Shown in pieces: positions 18,439-29,544 of a DNA stretch of 64,000 nt. Location: assembly GCA_032358165.1 (NCBI GenBank), contig JAALGY010000043.1:124001-188000 (forward strand). Reading direction: 5' to 3'. The notes beneath the pieces are model-generated. The model searched no databases. It was not told where the DNA came from and saw only the letters and a list, made by a program, of their open reading frames with translations. This DNA is from Diplosphaera chodatii (Eukaryota; Chlorophyta; Trebouxiophyceae; Prasiolales; Stichococcaceae). A program made the translations under genes and the position numbers. The stretch's first letter is position 1; each line of letters starts with the position of its first letter.

Positions 18439-20112
18439 TGACATTGACATTGATTACATAACTCTGCACATTGATTGTGACAACCCCGCAAAAAGGCTGC
18501 CAGTTGCCCGGCATCCTGCTGCATAAAGCCTGCCACTGATGTGATGTTGCTGTCCTCAAACAGCTCCGAATGCTGCACCCTCTGATCCACTAGGGCTGGA
18601 CACCCCCAGACCATATGCGCCTCATCATCCACCACGCCGCAGCTACACCGCTGACACAGCCGCTCTGCCCGCGGCAGCCGCTGCCACCTCCCTGTCTCCA
18701 CCCCCAGCATGTGACTGCCCATGCGAAACTGTGCTAACCGCCGACGACCGGTCTTGGAGGCGACTGCCTGCAAGTAGCCGGCCAACTGGTAGTTGTCACC
18801 GTTCACAGGGCCCCTGACTCCCAGCCACTCACGCACTTTGCGCAAGTCGCTGCCATTCACAGCATCGAAGGTGCGGCGCTGCAGGTGTGCAGTGACAACA
18901 GATGTGTCAATGCGCTGCGGCACGCCGTCAACGATGGGTGACATGAAGTGCAGGAACGAACACACCTGGGCAGCCCAGCATGCTGAGCTGCTGGTGCTGC
19001 GCCCCGGCCGTGTGGCCAGAGCACAGTTCTCCAGAAATGCCTGCTTGGTGAGGCGGGTGTCCGGCATTGCGACCAGCCGGTTCCAGAACCGGCAGATGGC
19101 CAGCGTTGCCGTGTGCGCCACTGGGAACCGCCCAAGCTCCCCCAACACCGCCACGTTGGGAGTGCCAGTGCGCACGCCAAGAACAGACCGAAGGAACTTC
19201 CGATGGACAAGCTCACAAGTATCCATGCCAGTACCACATAACGCCCCAGGTCCCCATGTTTCAACACCGTATAGCATAACAGGACGTACTAGTGCATCAA
19301 ACAAATGCAGCTGCAGTGCTGGGTCATGCAGGCTCAGGTCATGGCAACGATGCTGCAATGCAAGTGCGGCGCGCTGGGCGGAGGCCGCTCTGCCGATGCT
19401 AGCGGCAGCAAAAGAACTACAAGTAGAGATATCAACCCCCAGATAGGTAAACGAGTCCAGCACTTCGATGGGAGCATGCATGTAGCTGAGAACCGGTGGT
19501 GCAGCAGCCTGGGCTGCATACACCACGACCTTTGTCTTCTTCACGTTGACGGTGAGGCGCCAGCGCTTGCAGTACGACTCCAGCAGGTCGAGCTGCGCCT
19601 GCAGGCCGCGTACGGACGTGGACACCAGGTCCAGGTCATCTGCATAGAAGAGGGCAGGTGCCTGCACACCACACAGGGTGGGCAGGTCCAGGTCCCCGCC
19701 GGCGGCCTCCAGCTCCGCTTGGAAATCGTCAATGTAGATCCCGAAAAGGGTTGGAGATAGTGGACACCCCTGCTTAACACCCAAAGTGCTCTGGAATGTA
19801 TCGGACATTCCCCCCTCAAACTGCAATGCCATTGGCACATCCGCATACAGTGCCTGGACCCCCCTCAGAAACTCCCCATGCACCCCAATCCGCTGCAGCT
19901 TCTCCCAAAGCAAATCACGAGGTACAGTATCGTATGCCTTCTTGAAATCGACAAAGCAAGAGTACAGAGGCTGCTTATCTGCCTTGGCCTTCTCGATGAG
20001 GGTGCGAACGACGAAGGTTTGATCGGTGGTGCGGTGGTCCTTGCGGAAGCCCGCCTGTCCGCGTGCGCGCAGCTGGTGCTGCTCGGTCCACCTCATAAGC
20101 TTTTCGTTAAGC
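18439..20112 (-). mobile_element. LINE-G: LINE with most of its 3' UTR deleted
   Basis: Starts with the LINE tail (tgacattgacattgattacat, 18439-18459) joined directly to actctgcacattg, skipping about 120 bp of 3' UTR and the last codons of ORF2. The rest (to the codons for KLYACMLNEKL) is an intact reverse transcriptase and C-terminal domain of the NGDNYQL/SCGVV sub-lineage; the frame is open for about 590 codons on the minus strand. Alternatively, 18439-18460 is a separate tail-only insertion. Confidence 0.8.
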
Positions 20113-20148
20113 ATGCAAGCATGCAAGCATGCAAGCATGCAAGCATGT
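20107..20148. repeat. AAGCATGC tandem repeat at a LINE/LINE junction
   Basis: About 4.6 copies of gcatgcaa. The normal LINE sequence has gcatgcaagcatatag with a single unit. The expansion sits exactly where minus LINE-G ends and the plus LINE fragment 20146-20500 begins. Confidence 0.9.
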
Positions 20149-20500
20149 AGCTGCGGTGTGGTGGATGATGAGGCGCATATGGTCTGGGGGTGTCCAGCCC
20201 TAGTAGATCAGAGGGTGCAGCATTCCGAGCTGTTTGAGGACAGCAACATCACATCAGTGGCGGACTTTATGCAACAGGATGCCGGGCAACTGGCAGCCTT
20301 TTTGCGGGGTTGTCATGATCAATGTGCAGAGTTGGAGGGGTGTGCATCCAACCGGGATTGAGTTGAACCATTCTGTCAGCGGGGAGTGCACGGTTTCGTA
20401 CACGACTCGTTGCGCATGTTGCTCTGGGTTTTCCCGCCAGAGCCTGTGGCTAGGCCAAAATGGCCCACCACCAGTATGTAATCAATGTCAATGTCATGTC
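20146..20500 (+). mobile_element. LINE 3'-end fragment
   Basis: Begins at the zinc-knuckle codons (SCGVVDDEAHMVWG) and continues through the stop (20359-20361), the 3' UTR and the AATGTC tail. Strongly 5'-truncated; non-coding in effect. Confidence 0.85.
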
Positions 20501-20583
20501 ACTTTCAGTCCCATCCTGTACTCCCACCGCCGCTCAGCTTCGCCTACACCTTCACACCCCACCTGCCAGCAACCGCCGTCGCC

Positions 20584-20907
20584 TGTGTATATAAGTCGTT
20601 GAAAAACGCAATACACAAACAGCCTTCCGGTCAAAGGTCCTTTTCCATCGCTATTTGCACTTCCCTTACCGCTATCCATTCATTGGACACCGTTCAGGGA
20701 CCGGGTTCGATCCCTGGCGGTGGCGGAAGTTTCGGGTCTAGTTCCGTGTGGGACCAACCCACCCCACCCTATGCAAGTGGTTGCTTCGGCAATCTGCCCT
20801 CCATGGTTTGTGTATATAAGTCGTTGAAAAACGCAATACACAAACAGCCTTCCGGTCAAAGGTCCTTTTCCATCGCTATTTGCACTTCCCTTACCGCTAT
20901 CCATTCC
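20584..20907 (+). mobile_element. SINE-1 tandem: truncated unit followed by complete unit
   Basis: 20584-20680 is a 5'-truncated unit starting at tgtgtatataagtcg; 20681-20907 is a complete unit with the B-box core GGTTCGATCCC near 20706. Units are joined through ccattc. The pair is flanked on each side by a related segment of about 50 bp (20497-20555 and 20907-20962). Confidence 0.85.
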
Positions 20908-20961
20908 ACCTTCACTTTCAGTCCCATCCAGGACTCCCACCGCCACTCGCCTTCGCCTATC

Positions 20962-21315
20962 TGTTTGTTTGTTTGTTTGTGTTTTACAAAGGGCGTCCGG
21001 ACCAGAACCAAGCTCAATGAACAAGGCTCTGCGGCACAATGCGGCGTCTCACGTGAGGGCGGCTGGGTAGGTCATCAAGAAGCTCTGTTCGAAATATGTC
21101 AATGGAGGACACCGAAACCACAAGGGAATGCAGGGCCCATGAGACCAGCGCAAGGCAATAGTCCCGATGAGGAAGGCTACCTAATGGTCGTACAAGTGCG
21201 GGGACCCGGCGGCGGCGGCGGCAAGGCCACGCACACACGGCTAAGTCGCACCGCTGCAAGTGTCTAATCCTGAAGAGTCGCAACGACAATCAGTCCACGT
21301 GCCACGGCACCCGCG
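20962..21315 (-). mobile_element. R-family element, subfamily 2
   Basis: Starts in plus coordinates with TTTG tail repeats (20962-20978), gttttacaaagggcg and the conserved 3' body, then a subfamily-specific 5' part to about 21315 (ccacggcacccgcg). The 5' part is repeated at 35269-35472. The shared frame LPHRDYCLALVSWALHSLVV is preserved on its sense strand but preceded by a different, Arg-rich sequence than in the 15869 copy. Confidence 0.7.
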
Positions 21316-21568
21316 AATTAAACCCAGAAAACCCCGCGCAGACATGCAGGGACCGGTTGCGTACAAGTACGCCGACCTCTGGGCTCGCTGGGACCGGATA
21401 CGCCGCGAGGCGCCCTGCATGCTGGTGAAAGCAACCAAACCCAAGATGACAGAGGGCTGGCGCCGGCAGACGACAGAGGGCCGGCGGCTGACGCCGCAAG
21501 CTGTCCGCCATGCACAACACCGGGCTCCAGGGTCTTCTGAGGCAGACGCCTCCAGCCACGCGGGATCC
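21316..21568 (+). other. Unassigned segment with one open frame
   Basis: An open frame crosses this stretch (VAYKYADLWARWDRIRREAP and on) but it is fused to repeat sequence at both sides and I recognise no domain. It is not found elsewhere in the window. It could be a piece of another transposon or displaced genomic DNA. Confidence 0.3.
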
Positions 21569-21680
21569 GACACGACTCGTTGTGCATGTTGCTCTGGGTT
21601 TTTCCGCCAGAGCCTGTGGCTAGGCCAGAATGGCCCACCACCAGTATGTACCCACCAGAATGTGCCCACCACCAGTATGA
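21569..21680 (+). mobile_element. LINE 3' UTR fragment
   Basis: Only the last ~90 bp of the LINE 3' UTR plus a doubled end (caccagtatgtacccaccag...caccagtatg). It lacks the usual AATGTC tail. Confidence 0.75.
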
Positions 21681-21888
21681 GGGGGCCCCCTGGCACGGCC
21701 TGCCGCTGCCCCATACGCATCTCCATCGCCTTCGCCACTCTTGCTTGCCACCACGAGCAGCGCGCCAGCCTTGCGGCCCATCACGCCAGCCCAAACTGTT
21801 GCCATCCTGGCAGCACAACACCTCTACCAGCCACATCTGACGTCCACACCACTTCTACGCTCACACAGCCACTCAGCACCTTCTTCAT
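21681..21888. other. Unassigned segment
   Basis: About 200 bp between two LINE pieces; C-rich, no domain and no similarity seen to other repeats in this window. Confidence 0.4.
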
Positions 21889-22022
21889 CAGTCACTTTTG
21901 TTAGCCACAGTCAGGTGGGCAGCAGCCTGATCGACTATGTGCTTGCAAGTGCTGATGCATTCCCGCTGATTCAATCCCTAGCAGTACTCCCTGCTCCCGA
22001 GTCGGACCATGCAGCCTTGCAC

Positions 22023-23847
22023 ATGACATTGATTACATACTGGTGGTGGGCCATTTTGGCCTAGCCACAGGCTCTGGCGGAAAAACCCAGAGCAACATGC
22101 ACAACGAGTCGTGTACGAAACCGTTCACTCCCCGCTGACAGAATGGTTCCACTCAATCCCGGTTGGATGCACACCCCTCCAACTCTGCACATTGATTGTG
22201 ACAACCCCGCAAAAAGGCTGCCAGTTGCCCGGCATCCTGCTGCATAAAGCCTGCCACTGATGTGATGTTGCTGTCCTCAAACAGCTCCGAATGCTGCACC
22301 CTCTGATCCACTAGGGCTGGACACCCCCAGACCATATGCGCCTCATCATCCACCACGCCGCAGCTACACCGCTGACACAGCCGCTCTGCCCGCGGCAGCC
22401 GCTGCCACCTCCCTGTCTCCACCCCCAGCATGTGACTGCCCATGCGAAACTGTGCTAACCGCCGACGACCGGTCTTGGAGGCGACTGCCTGCAAGTAGCC
22501 GGCCAACTGGTAGTTGTCACCGTTCACAGGGCCCCTGACTCCCAGCCACTCACGCACTTTGCGCAAGTCGCTGCCATTCACAGCATCGAAGGTGCGGCGT
22601 TGCAGGTGTGCAGTGACAACAGATGTGTCAATGCGCTGCGGCACGCCGTCAACGATGGGTGACATGAAGTGCAGGAACGAACACACCTGGGCAGCCCAGC
22701 ATGCTGAGCTGCTGGTGCTGCGCCCCGGCCGGCTGGCCAGAGCACAGTTCTCCAGGAATGCCTGCTTGGTGAGGCGGGTGTCCGGCATTGCGACCAGCCG
22801 GTTCCAGAACCGGCAGATGGCCAGCGTTGCCGTGTGCGCCACTGGGAACCGCCCAAGCTCCCCCAACACCGCCACGTTGGGAGTGCCTGTGCGCACGCCA
22901 AGAACAGACCGAAGGAACTTCCGATGAACAAGCTCACAAGTATCCATGCCAGTACCACATAACGCCCCAGGTCCCCATGTTTCAACACCGTATAGCATAA
23001 CAGGACGCACTAGTGCATCAAACAAATGCAGCTGCAGTGCTGGGTCATGCAGGCTCAGGTCATGGCAACGATGCTGCAATGCAAGTGCGGCGCGCTGGGC
23101 GGAGGCCGCTCTGCCGATGCTAGCGGCAGCAAAAGAACTACGAGTAGAGACATCAACCCCCAGATAGGTAAACGAGTCCAGCACTTCGATGGGAGCATGC
23201 ATGTAGGTGAGAACCGGTGGTGCAGCAGCCTGGGCTGCATACACCACGACCTTTGTCTTCTTCACGTTGACGGTGAGGCGCCAGCGCTTGCAGTACGACT
23301 CCAGCAGGTCGAGCTGCGCCTGCAGGCCGCGTACGGACGTGGACACCAGGTCCAGGTCATCTGCATAGAAGAGGGCAGGTGCCTGCACACCACACAGGGT
23401 GGGCAGGTCCAGGTCCCCGCCAGCGGCCTCCAGCTCCGCTTGGAAATCGTCAATGTAAATCCCGAAAAGGGTTGGAGATAGTGGACATCCCTGCTTAACA
23501 CCCAAAGTGCTCTGGAATGTATCGGACATTCCCCCCTCAAACTGCAATGCCATTGGCACATCAGCATACAGTGCCTGCACCCCCCTCAGAAACTCCCCAT
23601 GCACCCCAATTCGCTGCAGCTTCTCCCAAAGCAAATCACGAGGTACAGTATCGTATGCCTTCTTGAAATCGACAAAGCAAGAGTACAGAGGCTGCTTATC
23701 TGCCTTGGCCTTCTCGATGAGGGTGCGAACGACGAAGGTTTGATCGGTGGTGCGGTGGTCCTTGCGGAAGCCCGCCTGTCCGCGTGCGCGCAGCTGGTGC
23801 TGCTCGGTCCACCTCATAAGCTTTTCGTTAAGCATGCAAGCATATAG
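22023..23847 (-). mobile_element. LINE-I inserted in LINE-H
   Basis: TSD ttgcac at 22017-22022 and 23848-23853. Minus-strand, 5'-truncated at KLYACMLNEKL. The reverse transcriptase and C-terminal domain are open without a break, MPDTR/CALASRPG/NGDNYQL/SCGVV sub-lineage, nearly identical to LINE-A and LINE-J. Confidence 0.92.
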
Positions 23848-24376
23848 TTGCACTTGCTCATCAAGAGGACCACCGCCGCCCAGCAGCCGCTCCCACGTCG
23901 CCAGCGCCGCCGCCATCAGCAGCAGCAACCGCAGCAGCCCACAACCCAGCAGCCCCTGCGCCTCAGCGCAGCGCAGCTGGAAGTGTGGCAGCAGCGCCTG
24001 CAGCAGCCTGATGCAGCAGCCCAACTGACATTGACATTGATTACATACTGGTGGTGGGCCATTTTGGCCTAGCCACAGGCTCTGGCGGAAAAACCCAGAG
24101 CAACATGCACAACGAGTCGTGTACGAAACCGTTCACTCCCCGCTGACAGAATGGTTCCACTCAATCCCGGTTGGATGCACACCCCTCCAACTCTGCACAT
24201 TGATTGTGACAACCCCGCAAAAAGGCTGCCAGTTGCCCGGCATCCTGCTGCATAAAGCCTGCCACTGATGTGATGTTGCTGTCCTCAAACAGCTCCGAAT
24301 GCTGCACCCTCTGATCCACTAGGGCTGGACACCCCCAGACCATATGCGCCTCATCATCCACCACGCCGCAGCTACA

Positions 24377-24603
24377 TGGATAGCGGTAAGGGAAGTGCAA
24401 ATAGCGATGGAAAAGGACCTTTGACCGGAAGGCTGTTTGTGTATTGCGTTTTTCAACGACTTATATACACAAACCATGGAGGGCAGATTGCCGAAGCAAC
24501 CACTTGCATAGGGTGGGGTGGGTTGGTCCCACACGGAACTAGACCCGAAACTTCCGCCACCGCCAGGGATCGAACCCGGTCCCTGAACGGTGTCCAATGA
24601 ATG
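24377..24603 (-). mobile_element. SINE-1 copy in LINE-J
   Basis: TSD gctaca at 24371-24376 and 24604-24609. One complete unit. The insertion point, in the codons for the zinc knuckle, matches the LINE fragment carried by the SINE complex at 8748-9031, making this insertion, or a close relative, a plausible source of that transduced copy. Confidence 0.92.
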
Positions 24604-25701
24604 GCTACACCGCTGACACAGCCGCTCTGCCCGCGGCAGCCGCTGCCACCTCCCTGTCTCCACCCCCAGCATGTGACTGCCCATGCGAAACTGTGCTAAC
24701 CGCCGACGACCGGTCTTGGAGGCGACTGCCTGCAAGTAGCCGGCCAACTGGTAGTTGTCACCGTTCACAGGGCCCCTGACTCCCAGCCACTCACGCACTT
24801 TGCGCAAGTCGCTGCCATTCACAGCATCGAAGGTGCGGCGTTGCAGGTGTGCAGTGACAACAGATGTGTCAATGCGCTGCGGCACGCCGTCAACGATGGG
24901 TGACATGAAGTGCAGGAACGAACACACCTGGGCAGCCCAGCATGCTGAGCTGCTGGTGCTGCGCCCCGGCCGGCTGGCCAGAGCACAGTTCTCCAGGAAT
25001 GCCTGCTTGGTGAGGCGGGTGTCCGGCATTGCGACCAGCCGGTTCCAGAACCGGCAGATGGCCAGCGTTGCCGTGTGCGCCACTGGGAACCGCCCAAGCT
25101 CCCCCAACACCGCCACGTTGGGAGTGCCTGTGCGCACGCCAAGAACAGACCGAAGGAACTTCCGATGAACAAGCTCACAAGTATCCATGCCAGTACCACA
25201 TAACGCCCCAGGTCCCCATGTTTCAACACCGTATAGCATAACAGGACGCACTAGTGCATCAAACAAATGCAGCTGCAGTGCTGGGTCATGCAGGCTCAGG
25301 TCATGGCAACGATGCTGCAATGCAAGTGCGGCGCGCTGGGCGGAGGCCGCTCTGCCGATGCTAGCGGCAGCAAAAGAACTACGAGTAGAGACATCAACCC
25401 CCAGATAGGTAAACGAGTCCAGCACTTCGATGGGAGCATGCATGTAGGTGAGAACCGGTGGTGCAGCAGCCTGGGCTGCATACACCACGACCTTTGTCTT
25501 CTTCACGTTGACGGTGAGGCGCCAGCGCTTGCAGTACGACTCCAGCAGGTCGAGCTGCGCCTGCAGGCCGCGTACGGACGTGGACACCAGGTCCAGGTCA
25601 TCTGCATAGAAGAGGGCAGGTGCCTGCACACCACACAGGGTGGGCAGGTCCAGGTCCCCGCCAGCGGCCTCCAGCTCCGCTTGGAAATCGTCAATGTAAA
25701 T

Positions 25702-26032
25702 GGAATGGATAGCGGTAAGGGAAGTGCAAATAGCGATGGAAAAGGACCTTTGACCGGAAGGCTGTTTGTGTATTGCGTTTTTCAACGACTTATATACACA
25801 AACCATGGAGGGCAGATTGCCGAAGCAACCACTTGCATAGGGTGGGGTGGGTTGGTCCCACACGGAACTAGACCCGAAACTTCCGCCACCGCCAGGGATC
25901 GAACCCGGTCCCTGAACGGTGTCCAATGAATGGATAGCGGTAAGGGAAGTGCAAATAGCGATGGAAAAGGACCTTTGACCGGAAGGCTGTTTGTGTATTG
26001 CGTTTTTCAACGACTTATATACACAAACCAAA
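25702..26032 (-). mobile_element. SINE-1 tandem (1.4 units) in LINE-J
   Basis: TSD taaat at 25697-25701 and 26033-26037. One complete unit (25702-25935) followed by a partial one ending at acacaaacc. Cuts the codons for FGIYIDDF. Confidence 0.92.
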
Positions 26033-29000
26033 TAAATCCCGAAAAGGGTTGGAGATAGTGGACATCCCTGCTTAACACCCAAAGTGCTCTGGAATGTATC
26101 GGACATTCCCCCCTCAAACTGCAATGCCATTGGCACATCAGCATACAGTGCCTGCACCCCCCTCAGAAACTCCCCATGCACCCCAATCCGCTGCAGCTTC
26201 TCCCAAAGCAAATCACGAGGTACAGTATCGTATGCCTTCTTGAAATCGACAAAGCAAGAGTACAGAGGCTGCTTATCTGCCTTGGCCTTCTCGATGAGGG
26301 TGCGAACGACAAAGGTTTGACTGGTCGACATCGCAGCGTCAGCTGACGCCGCCCAGGTACCTGATGACATGCATGCTGTGGGCATGCAATTCGACCAGTT
26401 CATCGAGACCACGCAGGCTGAGGTGGCTGCAACAGCGCCAGCCGCCAAGGGGCGGGGGCGTGACCGCAACGCTGTGCCCCGCTGGTGGGACGCTGAACTG
26501 GCCCGCGGGCGCCGCGCAGCGCGGCAAGCCGCGCGTCGCGACCCGCAGTCAGCTGCTGCTCGCGCACTGCGCCAGCAGTACCAGCACCTGCTACGCCGCA
26601 CACAGCGCCAGTGGACCCACAGTCAGGCTCTTTCTCTTACTGAAATGGGCAGCAGCCTGATCGACTATGTGCTTGCAAGTGCTGATGCATTCCCGCTGAT
26701 TCAATCCCTAACAGTACTCCCTGCTCCCGAGTCGGACCACGCAGCCCTGCACTTGCTCATCAAGAGGACCACCGCCGCCCAGCAGCCGCTCCCACGTCGC
26801 CAGCGCCGCCGCCATCAGCAGCAGCAACCGCAGCAGCCCACAACCCAGCAGCCCCTGCGCCTCAGCGCAGCGCAGCTGGGAGTGTGGCAGCAGCGCCTGC
26901 AGCAGCTTGATGCAGCAGCCCAACTGGTCGACATCGCAACGGCAGCTGACGCCGCCCAGGTACCTGATGACATGCATGCTGTGGGCTTGCAGTTCGACCA
27001 GTTTATCGAGACCACGCAGGCTGAGGTGGCTGCAACAGCGCCGGCCGCCAAGGGGCGGGGGCGTGACCGCAACGCTGTGCCCCGCTGGTGGGACGCTGAA
27101 CTGGCCCGCGGGCGCCGCGCAGCGCGGCAAGCCGCGCGTCGCGACCCGCAGTCAGCTGCTGCTCGCGCACTGCGCCAGCAGTACCAGCACCTGCTACGCC
27201 GCACACAGCGCCAGTGGACCCGCAGTCAGGCTCTTTCTCTCACTGAAATGGCTCGCTCTACCGACTCCAAGAAGTTCTGGCAGAAGTTCAAACCTGCTAA
27301 GAAGCGGTCCTGTCCCATAGCAGATGATGTGATGCTCGAGTCCTTCCGTAAACTACTGGATGCCCCCACACTTCCATCAAGCACTGCAGGTACCTCGGGT
27401 AGTGGGGCTGCGCCACCTTTTGCCGACGGGAGCGAGCTCAACTCGCCCTTCACAGCCGGCGCCGTGCAAGAGGCTATAGGAGCCCTGCGCGGAGGCAAAG
27501 CGACGGTGGGATTGCTCAAATTGGATGCTTTATCTGTTGCAGCGGCGCAGCTTGCACCCTGTCTTGCATGTATTTTTAACTCGTGTCAACGAGTTGCAGC
27601 GTTGCCAAGGAGCTGGGCATTGTGCGGCATCACGCCAATTCATAAGGGGGGCGACACATCTGATCCGGGTAATTACCGTGGCATTGCTGTTGGGTCTCTG
27701 CTGGCAAAACTATATGCTTGCATGCTTAACGAAAAGCTTATGAGGTGGACCGAGCAGCACCAGCTGCGCGCACGCGGACAGGCGGGCTTCCGCAAGGACC
27801 ACCGCACCACCGATCAAACCTTCGTCGTTCGCACCCTCATCGAGAAGGCCAAGGCAGATAAGCAGCCTCTGTACTCTTGCTTTGTCGATTTCAAGAAGGC
27901 ATACGATACTGTACCTCGTGATTTGCTTTGGGAGAAGCTGCAGCGGATTGGGGTGCATGGGGAGTTTCTGAGGGGGGTTCAGGCACTGTATGCTGATGTG
28001 CCAATGGCATTGCAGTTTGAGGGGGGAATGTCCGATACATTCCAGAGCACTTTGGGCGTTAAGCAGGGATGTCCACTATCTCCAACCCTTTTCGGGATCT
28101 ACATTGACGATTTCCAAGCGGAACTGGAGGCCGCCGGCGGGGACCTGGACCTGCCCACCCTGTGTGGTGTGCAGGCACCTGCCCTCTTCTATGCAGATGA
28201 CCTGGACCTGGTGTCCACGTCCGTACGCGGCCTGCAGGCGCAGCTCGACCTGCTGGAGTCGTACTGCAAGCGCTGGCGCCTCACCGTCAACGTGAAGAAG
28301 ACAAAGGTCGTGGTGTATGCAGCCCAGGCTGCTGCACCACCGGTTCTCACCTACATGCATGCTCCCATCGAAGTGCTGGACTCGTTTACCTATCTGGGGG
28401 TTGATATCTCTACTCGTAGTTCTTTTGCTGCCGCTAGCATCGGCAGAGCGGCCTCCGCCCAGCGCGCCGCACTTGCATTGCAGCATCGTTGCCACGACCT
28501 GAGCCTGCATGACCCAGCATTGCAGCTGCATTTGTTTGATGCACTAGTACGTCCTGTTATGCTATATGGTGTCGAAACATGGGGACCTGGGGCGTTATGT
28601 GGTACTGGCATGGATACTTGTGAGCTTGTCCATCGGAAGTTCCTTCGGTCTGTTCTTGGCGTGCGCACAGGCACTCCCAACGTGGCGGTGTTGGGGGAGC
28701 TTGGGCGGTTCCCAGTGGCGCACACGGCAACGCTGGCCATCTGCCGGTTCTGGAACCGGCTGGTCGCAATCCCGGACACCCGCCTCACCAAGCAGGCATT
28801 CCTGGAGAACTGTGCTCTGGCCACACGGCCGGGGCGCAGCACCAGCAGCTCAGCATGCTGGGCTGCCCAGGTGTGTTCGTTCCTGCACTTCATGTCACCC
28901 ATCGTTGACGGCGTGCCGCAGCGCATTGACACATCTGTTGTCACTGCACACCTGCAGCGCCGCACCTTCGATGCTGTGAATGGCAGCGACTTGCGCAAAG

Positions 29001-29544
29001 TGCGTGAGTGGCTGGGAGTCAGGGGCCCTGTGAACAGTGACAACTACCAGATGGCCGGCTACTTGCAGGCAGTCGCCTCCAAGACCGGTCGTCGGCGGTT
29101 AGCACAGTTTCGCATGGGCAGTCACATGCTGGGGGTGGAAACAGGGAGGTGGCAGCGGCTGCCGCGGGCAGAGCGGCTGTGTCAGCGGTGTAACTGCGGC
29201 GTGGTGGATGATGAGGCGCATATGGTCTGGGGGTGTCCAGCCCTAGTAGATCAGAGGGTGCAGCATTCGGAGCTGTTTGAGGACAGCAACATCACATCAG
29301 TGGCGGACTTTATGCAGCAGGATGCCGGGCAACTGGCAGCCTTTTTGCGGGGTTGTCATGATCAATGTGCAGAGTTGGAGGGGTGTGCATCCAACCGGGA
29401 TTGAGTGGAACCATTCTGTCAGCGGGGAGTGAACGGTTTCGTACACGACTCGTTGTGCATGTTGCTCTGGGTTTTTCCGCCAGAGCCTGTGGCTAGGCCA
29501 AAATGGCCCACCACCAGTATGTAATCAATGTCAATGTCAAATGT

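Larger units (their letters stand above)
24027..26319 (-). mobile_element. LINE-J inserted in LINE-H, carrying two SINE insertions
   Basis: TSD act at 24024-24026 and 26320-26322. Minus strand, 5'-truncated at codons TFVVRTLIEKAK. Interrupted by SINEs at 24377-24603 and 25702-26032. Translation of the minus strand from 26601 to 24319 stays open across host LINE and both SINEs (760 codons). Confidence 0.9.
21889..29544 (+). mobile_element. LINE-H: plus-strand LINE with an internal tandem duplication, split by two minus LINEs
   Basis: Pieces 21889-22022, 23848-24026 and 26323-26646 form a first unit from the end of the endonuclease (VSHSQVGSSLIDYVL) to SLTEM. From 26647 the element restarts at GSSLIDYVL and continues to the 3' tail at 29544. 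The segment of about 600 bp that is present twice (compare 26647-27249) is joined in frame, so a frame runs from 26369 to 29404 (1,011 codons) covering linker, linker again, reverse transcriptase (YADD) and zinc knuckle. IPDTR/NSDNYQM/NCGVV sub-lineage. It lacks the N-terminal endonuclease and ORF1. Confidence 0.85.

Noticed and set aside
20685..20720. A tRNA gene (GGTTCGATCCC T-loop-like sequence)
   Set aside because: Only the B-box half is present; no cloverleaf, anticodon arm or acceptor stem can be drawn, and the sequence recurs as a SINE.
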